From: Opitutales bacterium
GTDB taxonomy: Bacteria; Verrucomicrobiota; Verrucomicrobiia; Opitutales; Oceanipulchritudinaceae
NCBI GenBank assembly: GCA_020831585.1
Contig: JAFIGE010000013.1
Location: forward strand, 1-53,271
DNA: 53,271 nucleotides
Direction of reading: 5' to 3'
Under the pieces are notes generated by a model that worked only from the letters and a program-made list of their open reading frames with translations, was not told the DNA's origin and made no database searches. The position numbers were made by a program, and so were the translations under genes. Below, one piece after another: positions 14,614 through 24,335 of this stretch. The first letter of the stretch is position 1; each line of letters begins with the position of its first letter.

Positions 14614-16005
14614 ATGAGTTTTGGGTTGTTTTCGCGGCCGGGGGCGGGATTCTCGCGCGGGATGTGGAAGCGGGTGTGGAAGGATGCCGGGGCTACCCTT
14701 GGGTTGGCTATTCCGATCATGGCGGGTCATGTGGGTCAGATGCTCATGGGGCTGGCCGATACCCTCATGATCGGACGGGTTGGGGTGGTGGCCTTGGGCG
14801 CTTCTTCTTTCGCCAATTCGCTGGTGCACGTGGCCCTTATCGGGGCGATCGGGTTTCTCGCCTCGGTGGCGGTGCAGGTTTCCCATGCGTATGGGGCGCG
14901 CGACCGCGAGGGGGTGGCTTCGGTGGTCCGGCACGGGTTCGCGATCTCCGCCGGGGGTGGACTCGTGCTGGCGATTGTCCTCTGGGCGGCCTTACCGGGC
15001 TTGGGTTTCTTCGGGCAGCCGGTGGAGGTGGTGGCGGCGGCACGCCCCTATATCGACTGGATTGTTTGGTCGCTGCCCTTCGCCCTGATGACGGTGGCGC
15101 TGAAAAACTTCACCGAGGCCGTGGGTTCGCCGTGGCCGGGCTTCTGGGTCGTTTTTGGAAGCATTCTTCTGAATATTTTCCTCAACTGGGTTCTCATTTT
15201 TGGAAACTTGGGCGCTCCCGCCATGGGCCTGGAGGGGGCGGGGATCGCCACGTTTCTCGCGCGGATTGCAGGGTTTGTGGCCATGGGTGTGCTGATTTTC
15301 CGGCATCCGCTCTTTCGGCGGTGGCTGCCCGCGCGCTGGCGGGGACCGCTTTCCTGGTTGGAGGTGCGGTGTCTTTTTCTTATCGGTTTTCCGGTTTCGC
15401 TACAGTTACTCATGGAGGTGGGTGCCTTCGCGGCGGCCACGATCATGATGGGGTGGTTTGGCGTGCAGGCGCTGGCGGCGCATCAGATTGCCCTGACGTG
15501 TGCGAGCACCACATTCATGTTCGCCCTGGGTCTTTCGCAGGCGGTGACGATTCGGGTCGGCCAGGCTGTGGGCGGGGGGCTGTCGGGGGATGTTCGCCGC
15601 ATCGGGTTTACGGCGGTGGCGGTGGCGCTTTTCATCATGGGTGCTTTTGCCTGTCTTTTCTTCCTTGGCGGTGGCTGGCTCGCTTCCGCCTTTACGGAGG
15701 ATGGGGCGGTCATTGAATTGGCTGCGGGTCTTCTCATGGTCGCGGCCTTCTTTCAGCTCTTCGACGGCACACAGGTGGTGAGCATTGGGGCGTTGCGGGG
15801 ATTGCGCGACGTACGCGTGCCCACGGTGATTGTCGCCGTGGCCTACTGGGTAATCGGGATTCCGCTGGGCTACCTTGTCTCCACCCGAAGCGTGCTTGAG
15901 GGGGTGGGGGTGTGGATGGGGCTGGCCTTTGGGCTGGGTTCGGCGGCCATTCTGCTGCTTATGCGCTTCCACCGGCAGTGCCGCCGGTTTTGGCCCGCTC
16001 CTTGA
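14614..16005 (+). CDS. MATE-family multidrug/Na+ antiporter
   Basis: The 463-residue product has about 12 membrane segments in two six-helix halves. Family features include AIPIMAGHVGQMLMGLADTLMIGRVG near residue 35, the paired GVQALAAHQIALTCAST region of the second half, and the GLSQAVTIRVGQAVGGG segment. The length is usual for NorM/MdtK-like proteins, which expel cationic drugs or organic compounds in exchange for Na+ or H+ across the inner membrane. The start at 14614 is the first ATG; one at 14662 (MWKRVW) also fits. The 3' end overlaps the end of the convergent lutB-like gene by 47 bases. The C terminus is short and basic. Confidence 0.93.
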   Translation: MSFGLFSRPGAGFSRGMWKRVWKDAGATLGLAIPIMAGHVGQMLMGLADTLMIGRVGVVALGASSFANSLVHVALIGAIGFLASVAVQVSHAYGARDREGVASVVRHGFAISAGGGLVLAIVLWAALPGLGFFGQPVEVVAAARPYIDWIVWSLPFALMTVALKNFTEAVGSPWPGFWVVFGSILLNIFLNWVLIFGNLGAPAMGLEGAGIATFLARIAGFVAMGVLIFRHPLFRRWLPARWRGPLSWLEVRCLFLIGFPVSLQLLMEVGAFAAATIMMGWFGVQALAAHQIALTCASTTFMFALGLSQAVTIRVGQAVGGGLSGDVRRIGFTAVAVALFIMGAFACLFFLGGGWLASAFTEDGAVIELAAGLLMVAAFFQLFDGTQVVSIGALRGLRDVRVPTVIVAVAYWVIGIPLGYLVSTRSVLEGVGVWMGLAFGLGSAAILLLMRFHRQCRRFWPAP

Positions 16006-17383
16006 ACCACTTGCGGAAGGCTCCCCCGCGGAATTTCGGGAGATCGCGTGAGGACTGCCAGGCCCGCGCCGAGGGGTGGAGATTGAGAAGGGCGTGCGGG
16101 GTCACATTCATGGTGTGCCCGAGGCGCAGGGCTGTCTTCCAGGCAGCGGGTTGACTGGCGAGGAAAGACCAGGCACCGAGCGGGGGCGTCTGGATGCTGC
16201 CCTTGGGCATCTTGCCCGTCTTTGCCCGGTTGCGCAGGCGCAGGAGCAGGTCGGGAATGGGGATGTCCACCGGGCAAACTTCATTGCACGCCCCGCAAAG
16301 CGAGGAGGCTTTTGGCAGGTCGGCGTATTCGGGAAAATTCTTGCCCTGCAAAAGGGGGCTGAGAACCGCCCCCACGGGGCCCGGATAGACGCTTCGGTAA
16401 GCGTGGCCGCTGGCTTGCCGGTAGACGGGGCACACGTTGAGGCAGGCTCCGCAGCGGATGCAGCGGAGAATTTCACGGCAGTCCGAGGCGAGGACCTCGG
16501 AGCGGCGGTTGTCGAGCAACACGACATGCAGCTCCTCCGGTCCATCCGGCCGACCGGGAAAGCGGGGGCCGCGCAGAAACTCGGTGTAGACGGTGAGGTG
16601 CTGGCCTGTGGCGGACCGGCCGAGGAGGGCAAGGAAAAGAGAGAGATCCCGGTCGGTGGGGATGATTTTTTCGATACCGATGAGGGAAATCTGGATACGG
16701 GGCGCGGCGATGCTGAAGCGGGAGTTGCCCTCGTTGGTCACAAGGACGATGCGGCCTGATTCGGCCACGAGGAAATTCGCGCCGGTGAGCCCAACATCGG
16801 CTTCGAGGTAGCGCTGGCGTAGGTGGGCGCGCGCCCGGCGGGTGATCGTGGTGGGGTCGTCGTTGTAATCGCCCAGTCCCTCACGCTCGAAGCTGCGGGC
16901 CACCTGTTGGCGCGTCTTGTGGATTATGGGCGTGACGATGTGGCTCGGGTGGTCGCCATCGATCTGCACGATGTATTCGCCGAGGTCGGTTTCGACCGCT
17001 TCCATGCCGTGTTTTTCGAGGTAGGGGACGAGTTCAATCTCCTCGCTCACCATGCTCTTCGACTTCACCATACGTGTGGCGCCGGCGGACCGCATGATTT
17101 CAAGGATGGTGGCATTGGCGCTCTCGCCGTCGGCCGCCCAGTGCACATGCACGCCGGCCTCTTTCAGCGCGGTTTCGGCCTTTTCGAGGTAGGTATCGAG
17201 ATTTTCGAGCGTGTGCTGCTTGATCTGTCCGGCCAATCGGCGCAGGGCATCGGGATCCCCGTAATCGCGTCGGAGGCTGTCGTATCGCTTCTCCGTCTTT
17301 ATCTTGGAGGAGCTGTGGACGGACTGGCGCACCTCCGCATCGAGGGCGCGCGCATGGGCATCAATTTGTTGGGTGGGCGGCAT
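15959..17383 (-). CDS. lutB: LutB-like iron-sulfur protein of L-lactate utilisation
   Basis: The product is 474 residues. It has an N-terminal LUD-type domain (KSKSMVSEEIELVPYLEKHG and NEGNSRFS are visible) and a C-terminal ferredoxin-like domain with CIRCGACLNVCP and LCGACNEVCPVDIP, giving two 4Fe-4S sites. A helical tail follows. LutB works with LutA and LutC to oxidise L-lactate to pyruvate at the inner face of the membrane. It begins 2 bases after the stop of the lutA-like gene, so they form one operon. No lutC is seen at either end. Its last 47 bases overlap the end of the convergent MATE gene. Confidence 0.92.
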   Translation of the reverse strand: MPPTQQIDAHARALDAEVRQSVHSSSKIKTEKRYDSLRRDYGDPDALRRLAGQIKQHTLENLDTYLEKAETALKEAGVHVHWAADGESANATILEIMRSAGATRMVKSKSMVSEEIELVPYLEKHGMEAVETDLGEYIVQIDGDHPSHIVTPIIHKTRQQVARSFEREGLGDYNDDPTTITRRARAHLRQRYLEADVGLTGANFLVAESGRIVLVTNEGNSRFSIAAPRIQISLIGIEKIIPTDRDLSLFLALLGRSATGQHLTVYTEFLRGPRFPGRPDGPEELHVVLLDNRRSEVLASDCREILRCIRCGACLNVCPVYRQASGHAYRSVYPGPVGAVLSPLLQGKNFPEYADLPKASSLCGACNEVCPVDIPIPDLLLRLRNRAKTGKMPKGSIQTPPLGAWSFLASQPAAWKTALRLGHTMNVTPHALLNLHPSARAWQSSRDLPKFRGGAFRKWFKERAKTGGTAGGSA

Positions 17384-17385
17384 GG

Positions 17386-18162
17386 TCAGGCGGGTGAAAG
17401 GTGACCGGCTTGGCGAAGGGCGTCGCGGAAAATCTGAGCTACGTGCAGGCGGGGAATGGCGATACCCTGGCGGTCCATCATCCCCCCGAAGTGCATCATG
17501 CAGGCCATGTCGAGGGCGGCGACGACGTCGGGCTTGTCGGCCGTGAGGTGTTCGATTTTAAGCTGACCCATCTCCTTGGAAACATGGGGAAAGCTCACGG
17601 AGAAGGTGCCACCGAAGCCGCAGCATTGTTCCTCCTCATCAAAGGGCAGCACTTCGAGGCCCTCAATCGAGCGCAGGAGGAGGAGCGCGCTCTCGTAGGA
17701 GGCGGAGCCGCGTGTATGGCAACTGCGGTGAACGGTGATGCGCGCGGGAAATTTGCCCGGGATCTCCCGGATGCCGAGGCCGTTGACGATGTAGTCGCAC
17801 AATTCCCACGTGCGTGCGGCGAAGGCGGCCACGGCGGGGGCGTCTTTTTCCTTCTCAAACTCCAGAACCGTTCCGTGGTGCATCATCGCGGCGCAGGAGC
17901 CGGAGGGCACGACGACGGGGCTCTCCTCCTTGAAGACGTCGAGGGTGTGGCGCACGACCCGTCGGGACGAGGCCCAGTCCCCGGCGTTAAAGGCTGGCTG
18001 GCCACAGCAGGTCTGCGCCGCCGGCACATTGATCGAGCACCCCAGATACTCCAGCACCTCCACCGTGGCGCGCGCGGCGTCGTCGTAAAAGGCGTCGCAC
18101 AGGCAAGTGATCATCAGTTGGAGGTGGCGGTCTTTCGGGGGGCTCTTTTGCGGAGAATTCAT
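17386..18162 (-). CDS. lutA: LutA-like (Fe-S)-binding protein (two CCG domains)
   Basis: The product is 258 residues. It carries two cysteine-rich CCG domains: QTCCGQPAFN with GSCAAMMHH in the first, and HRSCHTRG with EEQCCGFGGTFS and DMACMMHFGG in the second. This matches LutA and the GlcF/HdrB-type Fe-S proteins, which pass electrons during lactate (or glycolate) oxidation. Start: the ATG at 18160-18162; an in-frame TTG eight codons upstream is possible but less likely. A Lys/Pro/Gln-rich 15-residue lead precedes the first domain. It is the first gene of the lutAB pair and is divergent from hisG, with about 136 bases between them that must hold both promoters. Confidence 0.92.
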   Translation of the reverse strand: MNSPQKSPPKDRHLQLMITCLCDAFYDDAARATVEVLEYLGCSINVPAAQTCCGQPAFNAGDWASSRRVVRHTLDVFKEESPVVVPSGSCAAMMHHGTVLEFEKEKDAPAVAAFAARTWELCDYIVNGLGIREIPGKFPARITVHRSCHTRGSASYESALLLLRSIEGLEVLPFDEEEQCCGFGGTFSVSFPHVSKEMGQLKIEHLTADKPDVVAALDMACMMHFGGMMDRQGIAIPRLHVAQIFRDALRQAGHLSPA

Positions 18163-18298
18163 GGGAGATATCGAAGTTAGACCCAAGCCTTCGCAAAAAT
18201 CAATCCCCAGGCGGTGTCTTCCTTGTCGCGGAGAGTCTGAAGATGGGGTGGAAATGGACCTTTACCGATGGGTGAATTTCCGCAAGAGATGTGGGGGT

Positions 18299-19144
18299 AT
18301 GTTTAAACTGGCTATTCCAAACAAGGGCGCGCTTTCGGATGCCGCCGTTGCCATCCTTGCGGAGGCGGGCTACCGCTGTCGCCGCCACAGCCGGGAACTG
18401 GTGGTGCGCGACGCGGAGCACGCGGTGGAGTTTATCTACCTGCGGCCGCGGGACATCGCCATTTACGTGGGCGAGGGCATCATCGATGCGGGCATCACGG
18501 GACGCGATCTGGCGATGGACAGTGATGCGGATGTCGCGGAGGGCCTGGCGCTGAACTTTGGTCGTTCGCGTTTTTGTTACGCAGTTCCTCAGGGGAGTGG
18601 CCTGACACCGGCTGACTTTGGGGGCAAACGCATAGCCACGAGCTATCCGCTCATAGTGGAGAAGGATCTCGCGGCGCGGGGTGTGGAGGCCCACATCGTC
18701 CGGTTGGATGGGGCGGTTGAGATTTCCATTGAGCTCGGGGTGGCGGATGCCATAGCGGATGTCGTCGAATCCGGCCGAACCCTCGTGGAGGCGGGGCTGG
18801 AGATAGTGGGTGAGCCGATTTTGCAGTCCGAGGCCGTGTTGATCACGCGTCGGAAGGCGGCCGCGAACGCGCCGCTCGAAGCTCTGGTGAAGCGCATAGA
18901 AGGAATTCTCGTGGCGCGGGAGTATGTGCTCATGGAATATGTCGTTCCAGTCGCCCAACAGGCCGAAGCCTGCGCTCTCACGCCGGGCGTGAAGAGCCCC
19001 ACGCTTTCACCGGTGAGCGATCCGGAGTGGATTGCGGTGGCGGCGATGGTAAAGCGCAAGGGCCTCAACGGCATCATCGATCAGCTTGCTTCTTTGGGAG
19101 CGCGCGGCATCATTGCCCACGATATCCGCACGTGCCGATTATGA
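18299..19144 (+). CDS. hisG: ATP phosphoribosyltransferase, long form
   Basis: The 281-residue product catalyses the first step of histidine synthesis, joining ATP and PRPP. Visible features are the start FKLAIPNKGALSD, GEGIIDAGITGRDL near residue 60, and ELGVADAIADVVESGRTLVEAGLEIV, which contains the PRPP-binding stretch. About 75 C-terminal residues form the ACT-like regulatory domain of the long form, which senses histidine and needs no HisZ partner. The ATG at 18299 with a G-rich ribosome-binding site gives the usual N terminus. No other his genes are nearby. Its TGA overlaps the ATG of a 17-codon frame that leads into the glycosyltransferase. Confidence 0.95.
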   Translation: MFKLAIPNKGALSDAAVAILAEAGYRCRRHSRELVVRDAEHAVEFIYLRPRDIAIYVGEGIIDAGITGRDLAMDSDADVAEGLALNFGRSRFCYAVPQGSGLTPADFGGKRIATSYPLIVEKDLAARGVEAHIVRLDGAVEISIELGVADAIADVVESGRTLVEAGLEIVGEPILQSEAVLITRRKAAANAPLEALVKRIEGILVAREYVLMEYVVPVAQQAEACALTPGVKSPTLSPVSDPEWIAVAAMVKRKGLNGIIDQLASLGARGIIAHDIRTCRL

Positions 19145-19194
19145 GCCAACCTCTTTTTCCGGCTCACTGGCGCTGGCCAGCCCCGATGCCATGA
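19141..19194 (+). CDS. 17-residue bridging frame between hisG and glycosyltransferase
   Basis: An ATG at 19141 overlaps the hisG stop (ATGA). Its 17 codons encode [17 protein letters not shown] and stop at 19192-19194, where the stop again overlaps the ATG of the glycosyltransferase (ATGA). The peptide is rich in Pro and Trp and has no known family. A ribosome leaving hisG could reinitiate here and then reinitiate again on the next gene, so the frame may serve coupling more than its peptide. It may also be chance. Confidence 0.3.
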   Translation: MSQPLFPAHWRWPAPMP

Positions 19195-20369
19195 TCCGTC
19201 TGACGCTTTACGACGACAGTGCCGAGTTCGGCGGTCACCAGGTGATGGCTCATGCCGCGCTGCGGAGTTTGCTGCGTCATCCCGCTTTTTCGGTCACCCT
19301 GGTTTACAACTCTGCCAACACGCTCTGGGTGGAGGCTGTGGAACGCCTGGAGGAGGCGGATCGCAATCGCTTGAACCTGGTGGCGACGGCGCGTCCGGAG
19401 AATCGTCTGGCGCGTTGTCGTTTGCGTTTGAGCCGGGTCATTCCGCCGCGACTCATTCGCTTTTGGACAAACCACCCGGCGGATGCCGTGCTCTTTATTC
19501 AGAACAGTGTGGAGCAGGGATGTGTTTCCCTGGCGGCGGCGAGGGCTGCCGGAAAGCGCATTTTCAGCTACATCCCGCTTTATCACGGCTTTGCTCAAAT
19601 GGAGGCGCGTTTTGGAGAAATGCGGGATGCCTTCAACCGCTCTTTACTCGATCTGCCGCACGCCTACATCACAATCACCCGCAGCATGGCGGAAGGGCTC
19701 CGTCGGCGGGGGGCGGACCAGCCCATCGAAATCGTGGAGAATGGCATCGACTGGGATCTGTTCCAGCCTGCATCGCGCGAGGCCGCCCGCGCAAAACTGG
19801 GTTGGTCGGCAAGTGAGCGCATACTCGGCCAAGTGGGACGAATCGATTTCACGCAAAAAGCGCAGGACTTCCTTCTTCGGTTTTGGGAAGAACACCGTTC
19901 CGAGATACGTTTCAACCGCCTCGTCTTCGTTGGCACGGGGCCGGATTTTCAGCGCCTCGCCCGCCTTGTGCGGAAGGCGGGTTTGGCGGACACGGTGACG
20001 CTCACTGGCTGGGTTGATCCGGTCGAGGTGTACCCGGCGCTTGACGCGCTGATCATTCCCTCGCGCTACGAGGGATTGCCCTTGGTCATGCTCGAAGCCA
20101 TCGCCTGCGGACTGCCGGTGGCGGCCAGTGACCGCGATGGCATGGCGGATGTCCTGCCCCACGGTTGGCGTTACCCCGCGTTTGACGATGCGGCGCTGGT
20201 GCGGGTGCTGCGGGTTCTACCCCGTCCCGGGGCCAACGAAATCGAAACGCTTCGGGCGCGCTTGATTGCGCATTATCGACTTGAGCGGTTTGAGCAGGGA
20301 TTTGCGGGAGCGCTTCAACGACTTTCGGAAATCCCCTGGATTGAAGGCGGAAGCGGGTTAGGGTCCTGA
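19191..20369 (+). CDS. glycosyltransferase, GT4 family (GT-B fold)
   Basis: The product is 392 residues. The C-terminal half shows the GT4 nucleotide-sugar site: [17 protein letters not shown] (about residues 214-230), [58 protein letters not shown] with its E-x7-E motif. The N-terminal half has [10 protein letters not shown], the usual acceptor-side glycine loop. It transfers a sugar from an activated donor, probably to a surface polysaccharide or lipid, in the cytoplasm. Donor and acceptor cannot be read. The ATG at 19191 is the correct N terminus for the fold. It follows hisG by tight coupling, though the two proteins have no known functional link. copA starts 2 bases after its stop. Confidence 0.92.
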   Translation: MIRLTLYDDSAEFGGHQVMAHAALRSLLRHPAFSVTLVYNSANTLWVEAVERLEEADRNRLNLVATARPENRLARCRLRLSRVIPPRLIRFWTNHPADAVLFIQNSVEQGCVSLAAARAAGKRIFSYIPLYHGFAQMEARFGEMRDAFNRSLLDLPHAYITITRSMAEGLRRRGADQPIEIVENGIDWDLFQPASREAARAKLGWSASERILGQVGRIDFTQKAQDFLLRFWEEHRSEIRFNRLVFVGTGPDFQRLARLVRKAGLADTVTLTGWVDPVEVYPALDALIIPSRYEGLPLVMLEAIACGLPVAASDRDGMADVLPHGWRYPAFDDAALVRVLRVLPRPGANEIETLRARLIAHYRLERFEQGFAGALQRLSEIPWIEGGSGLGS

Positions 20370-20371
20370 AA

Positions 20372-22657
20372 ATGGAGTCTGTGAACAATCGGATGAAGGC
20401 GAAGGATCGGCCGGCCAATCCCAGCGTGACCCTTTCGCTGGACGGTTTGAGCTGTGCCTCTTGCGCGCAGCGGGTGGAGAAGGCCCTCGCGGCTACCTCC
20501 GGCGTGAGCGAGGCGCGGGTCAATTTCGCAACGAAAACGGCGGCGGTCGATTTGTCGGAGAATGTTTGCGTGGATGCACTCATCGCTGCGGTTCAGAAGG
20601 CGGGCTACGGGGCGCGTAAAACGGACGGCGATGGCGGCACCCGGGCGGTGAACGATGAGGCCGTCGAGAGTCGCCGGCTGGGGCGCATGGCGGCGCTCGC
20701 GGCGACCCTGACCGCCCCCATTTTCCTCCTCGATATGGGGGGGCACCTGATCCCGCCCTTTGCGGAATGGCAGGGGGCTGTGATCGGCGCAGAGCGGCTG
20801 GGGCTGCTTTACTTCGTCCTCGCGACAATCATTCAATTTGGCCCCGGTTGGCGGTTTTACCGCGCGGGAGTGCCGGCGCTGTTGCGGGGAGGTCCCGAAA
20901 TGAACTCGCTGGTGATGCTCGGCACGAGCGCGGCCTGGGGCTATTCCGTTGTGGCGGTGTTTACGCCGCAGATTCTGCCGACGGGGGCCGCGCACCTGTA
21001 TTTTGAGGCGTCGGCCGTGATCATTACCTTGGTGCTGGTGGGGCGATGGCTGGAGGCGCGGGCACGGGGTCGCACCGGGGCGGCCATCCAGCGCTTACTG
21101 GGCCTGCAACCGCAAACGGCGCGGGTGCGGCGAGAGGGGGGCGAGGAGACTATACCGGTGGATCAGGTGATGGTCGGCGATGGGATCGTGATGCGCCCCG
21201 GCGAGCGTCTGCCGGTGGACGGCGAGATCGTGGAAGGGGAATCGCACGTGGACGAGTCGATGGTCACAGGCGAGCCGATGGCCGTGCGCAAGAAGCCGGG
21301 CGATGAGGTGATCGGGGGCACGGTGAACACCACCGGACGCTTTCTCTACCGCGCCACGCGGTTGGGTCGGGAGAGCCTCCTTGCGCGCATTGTGGCGATG
21401 GTGCAAGAGGCGCAGGGAGCAAAACTGCCCGTGCAGGCCCTGGTGGACCGGGTGACGGGCGTTTTTGTGCCCGTGGTCTTGCTCGTGGCCTTGCTCACTT
21501 TTGGGGGATGGATGCTGTGGGGGCCGAGTCCGGCCCTTGCCGTGGCCTTGGTCAACGCGGTTGCCGTGCTCATTATTGCCTGCCCGTGTGCAATGGGTTT
21601 GGCCACCCCGACTTCCATCATGGTGGGAACAGGCCGGGCGGCGGAAAACGGGATTCTCTTCCGGCGCGGGGATGCCCTGCAGCGCCTGCGCGATGTGCGC
21701 ATTCTCGCCTTTGATAAAACCGGGACTCTCACCGAGGGCCGTCCCAAGCTGGTGGAAACCGTTGTGGCGGAGGATCTTTCGGAGGCGGCGGCTCTGCGCT
21801 TGGCCGCCTCTGTTGAGCAGGCTTCGGAGCATCCGCTGGGGCGATGCCTCGTGCTTGCGGCGGAGGAGCGGCGGCTCTCTTTTGATGCGGTGGATGATTT
21901 TTCCGCCGAGCCCGGATTCGGGGTTTGCGGGCGCGTGGGCGGCGCGGATGTGCGGGTGGGCTCGGCACGCTATTTGGAAGCAGCGGGCGCATCCACCGCC
22001 AAACTCACTGAGGCTTTGGAAGCGGCACTGCAAAAGGGTGGCACGGTTCTTTATATGGCTGTCGACGGACGGGCGGTGGCGGCTTTTGTTGTGCGGGACC
22101 AACTGAAAGAGAGCACTGCGGCCACCATTCGCGGCCTGCGCGCGGAGGGTTACCGCATTCTCATGATCACCGGCGACAGCGAATCGGCGGGCAAGGCCGT
22201 GGCGCGGACGGCCGGTATCGATGAGGTGATCGCGGGAGTGCCGCCAACGGGCAAGGCGGAGGTGATCCAAAAACTCCAGATCGGAGGCACGGTGGCCTTT
22301 GTTGGAGATGGCATTAACGACGCGCCCGCGCTCGCCACAGCCGATGTGGGGATCGCCGTGGGCACGGGGACGGATATCGCCATCGAATCCGCCGAGGTCG
22401 TGCTCATGGCAGGCGATCTGAAGCGGGTGGGGGAGGCGGTGCGGATCTCGCGGGCGACCCTTCGCAACATCCGGCAAAATCTATTTTGGGCCTTCGCTTA
22501 CAACACGGCCCTCATTCCCCTGGCGGCGGGTGCGCTCTATCCCTTCACCGGTTGGCTGTTCTCACCCGTCTGGGCGGCGGCCGCAATGGCAGCCTCGAGT
22601 CTTTGCGTGGTCGGCAACGCCCTTCGGCTGCGCCATCTGCCCCTAAGCGCGAAGTAG
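20372..22657 (+). CDS. copA: copper-exporting P1B-type ATPase
   Basis: The 761-residue product has one N-terminal heavy-metal domain with CASC at 28-31, the metal site CPC in [13 protein letters not shown], the phosphorylation motif DKTGTLTEG, the SEHPLG motif of the nucleotide domain, and [11 protein letters not shown]. The actuator loop is VTGEP. This fits CopA, which uses ATP to pump Cu(I) out of the cytoplasm; the CPC motif with [16 protein letters not shown] in the last helix supports Cu rather than Cd/Zn. The length is normal. It starts 2 bases after the glycosyltransferase stop and is followed 7 bases later by the RarD-type gene, so it lies within a run of closely spaced genes. No CueR or CsoR regulator is seen. 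Confidence 0.95.
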   Translation: MESVNNRMKAKDRPANPSVTLSLDGLSCASCAQRVEKALAATSGVSEARVNFATKTAAVDLSENVCVDALIAAVQKAGYGARKTDGDGGTRAVNDEAVESRRLGRMAALAATLTAPIFLLDMGGHLIPPFAEWQGAVIGAERLGLLYFVLATIIQFGPGWRFYRAGVPALLRGGPEMNSLVMLGTSAAWGYSVVAVFTPQILPTGAAHLYFEASAVIITLVLVGRWLEARARGRTGAAIQRLLGLQPQTARVRREGGEETIPVDQVMVGDGIVMRPGERLPVDGEIVEGESHVDESMVTGEPMAVRKKPGDEVIGGTVNTTGRFLYRATRLGRESLLARIVAMVQEAQGAKLPVQALVDRVTGVFVPVVLLVALLTFGGWMLWGPSPALAVALVNAVAVLIIACPCAMGLATPTSIMVGTGRAAENGILFRRGDALQRLRDVRILAFDKTGTLTEGRPKLVETVVAEDLSEAAALRLAASVEQASEHPLGRCLVLAAEERRLSFDAVDDFSAEPGFGVCGRVGGADVRVGSARYLEAAGASTAKLTEALEAALQKGGTVLYMAVDGRAVAAFVVRDQLKESTAATIRGLRAEGYRILMITGDSESAGKAVARTAGIDEVIAGVPPTGKAEVIQKLQIGGTVAFVGDGINDAPALATADVGIAVGTGTDIAIESAEVVLMAGDLKRVGEAVRISRATLRNIRQNLFWAFAYNTALIPLAAGALYPFTGWLFSPVWAAAAMAASSLCVVGNALRLRHLPLSAK

Positions 22658-22664
22658 GGCTCAC

Positions 22665-23573
22665 ATGGCTATCGATCCTTCAGCGGAGGTTCGGGGACGG
22701 TGGGCGGCGGGGATCGCATTTTTGTATTGGGGGCTCATACCAGTGTATTGGAAGGCCTTCTCGGGCGTGGGCGCGGGGGAGGTGATTGCCCATCGCATTA
22801 TCTGGTCGCTTGTTTTCGCCGGTGGGCTCGTCTTTCTGCGGGGTAGCGCAACGGCGGTGGCGCGCGTTTTGCATAACCGGCGGGAGACGATGTTTCTCGC
22901 GTTGGCGTCCGTCCTCCTCTCGATCAACTGGCTCACTTTTGTGTGGGCGGTGACCCATGACCGTGTGGCCGCGAGCAGCCTTGGTTACTTCCTCTGTCCG
23001 CTCGTGAGCGTGGCGCTGGCGCTCGCGTTTGAGCGGGAGCGACTGTCCCGGCGGCAATGGATGGCGGTGGCTTTCGGGTCTGGGGGCGTAGCCTGGTTGT
23101 TTTTCGTCGAGCCCACCACGCCGCTGCCCGCGCTATTGATTGCCTTTTCGTGGGCCGGCTATGGTTGGTGCAAGCGGCGGGTCGAGATCGGGCCGGTTGC
23201 CTCGCTTGCCGCCGAGACCCTCATCCTCGCGCCCTTCGCGTTTCTTTGGATTGGATGGTTGGCGTGGCGGGGGACGGCTTCTTTTTCCTTCGAGGTCTCT
23301 ACGGTTGGGCTCTTTGCTTCAGCGGGTCTGGTTACGGCGCTGCCTTTGATTCTCTTCGCCTATGCAGCGCGGCGTATCCCTTTGAGTGCGTTGGGTTTCC
23401 TTAACTACCTTGTGCCCACGACGTCTCTCCTGCTCGCTGTCTTTCTATATGGGGAACCCTTTGGGACGCGGGAGGCGCTTGGTTTCGGCCTGATTTGGTC
23501 CGGGTTGATTATCTATTCGCTGGGTTTGTTCCGCGGAAGGGAGCCAGCCGCCTCGCCGCCCGCGCCGCGTTGA
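22665..23573 (+). CDS. rarD: RarD/EamA-family permease
   Basis: The 302-residue product has ten likely membrane segments and the RarD hallmarks: GIAFLYWGLIPVYWK near the N terminus, EVIAHRIIWSL, INWLTFVWAV, SSLGYFLCPLVSVALA and GFLNYLVPTTSLLLAVFLYGEPF. Members of this group are drug/metabolite transporters of the inner membrane; RarD was linked to chloramphenicol sensitivity, but its natural substrate is not settled. The ATG at 22665 is well placed. It probably shares a transcript with copA. The C-terminal tail is short and Pro/Ala-rich. Confidence 0.93.
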   Translation: MAIDPSAEVRGRWAAGIAFLYWGLIPVYWKAFSGVGAGEVIAHRIIWSLVFAGGLVFLRGSATAVARVLHNRRETMFLALASVLLSINWLTFVWAVTHDRVAASSLGYFLCPLVSVALALAFERERLSRRQWMAVAFGSGGVAWLFFVEPTTPLPALLIAFSWAGYGWCKRRVEIGPVASLAAETLILAPFAFLWIGWLAWRGTASFSFEVSTVGLFASAGLVTALPLILFAYAARRIPLSALGFLNYLVPTTSLLLAVFLYGEPFGTREALGFGLIWSGLIIYSLGLFRGREPAASPPAPR

Positions 23574-23659
23574 GGCACGGGCGAAACGGAGCCGCCGCAG
23601 ACCCCGGACCGAATGGGAAACGTAGTTGCTCCGTGATCCGTAAGCGGTAGCTTGGATGG

Positions 23660-24313
23660 ATGATTGCGCGGATTCTAGCCATCGCGGCACTTGTGACCGC
23701 ATCCATCATCGGGATGTTTCTCTTTCAGGGGACGCAAACGATCCGGGATTTGCTAACGGAGAACAAGACCCTCCGCGAAGCGATCGGGAACCTCTCCCAC
23801 GAGGACACGATTGGCTTCGCCCGCGTGGTTCAACAGGAAACCCGCAACGGCCGCCTCTTCACCACGCTGCGATTCGTGCAAACGGATCGGGCGGATCCCC
23901 AGCGCAAGGTCTTTGAGCGGGACTTTGAAATCGAAGGCGATGTTGTTCACTTCGACGCCCTGATTGTTCGGTTTGATCCCAAGCTTGTGGAGGGAGGTGA
24001 GGCACGCGCACTCTTTATCTGGCGACGGATCTACGGAGAGTATATGCGGCCTTCGGAGGGTTTTTTAATTGATGTGCCCGGCTTGGAGCCCGTGCGCTAC
24101 CGCACCACCTTCGCCGGTCTGCGGTTGCCTTGGAGACGGCTGTTTTGGGAAGAAATTTGGGAGCTGGCGAATGATCCCGAGCGCCTCCGCGCGGAGGGCA
24201 TTTCCGCTGCCTATGGCAACGTGGTCTACACGCGCGTGCAACCGGGGTTGATTTACACCTTCAAACTCACGGCATCCGGACAGGTCTACCCCGAGGTGAT
24301 GCCCGCGTTTTGA
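23660..24313 (+). CDS. membrane-anchored protein of unknown function, 217 aa
   Basis: Residues 4-23 (RILAIAALVTASIIGMFLFQ) form a single N-terminal membrane anchor. A short coiled segment (IRDLLTENKTLREAIGNL) follows, then about 170 residues of mixed beta structure with many aromatic and charged residues (FIWRRIYGEYM, PWRRLFWEEIWELAND). The domain should lie in the periplasm. I do not recognise the family. The start ATG at 23660 has a weak GGA before it. It converges with tolB, 22 bases away. Confidence 0.7.
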   Translation: MIARILAIAALVTASIIGMFLFQGTQTIRDLLTENKTLREAIGNLSHEDTIGFARVVQQETRNGRLFTTLRFVQTDRADPQRKVFERDFEIEGDVVHFDALIVRFDPKLVEGGEARALFIWRRIYGEYMRPSEGFLIDVPGLEPVRYRTTFAGLRLPWRRLFWEEIWELANDPERLRAEGISAAYGNVVYTRVQPGLIYTFKLTASGQVYPEVMPAF

Positions 24314-24335
24314 TCGGGGGGCGCGGGGAAACCCG

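Noticed and set aside
14553-15716. A long plus-strand frame overlapping the MATE gene.
   Set aside because: It is Gly/Arg-rich and lacks membrane helices; the MATE frame is convincing.
21095-22477. A 460-codon minus-strand frame opposite copA.
   Set aside because: It is His/Arg/Pro-rich antisense of a P-type ATPase with all motifs intact.
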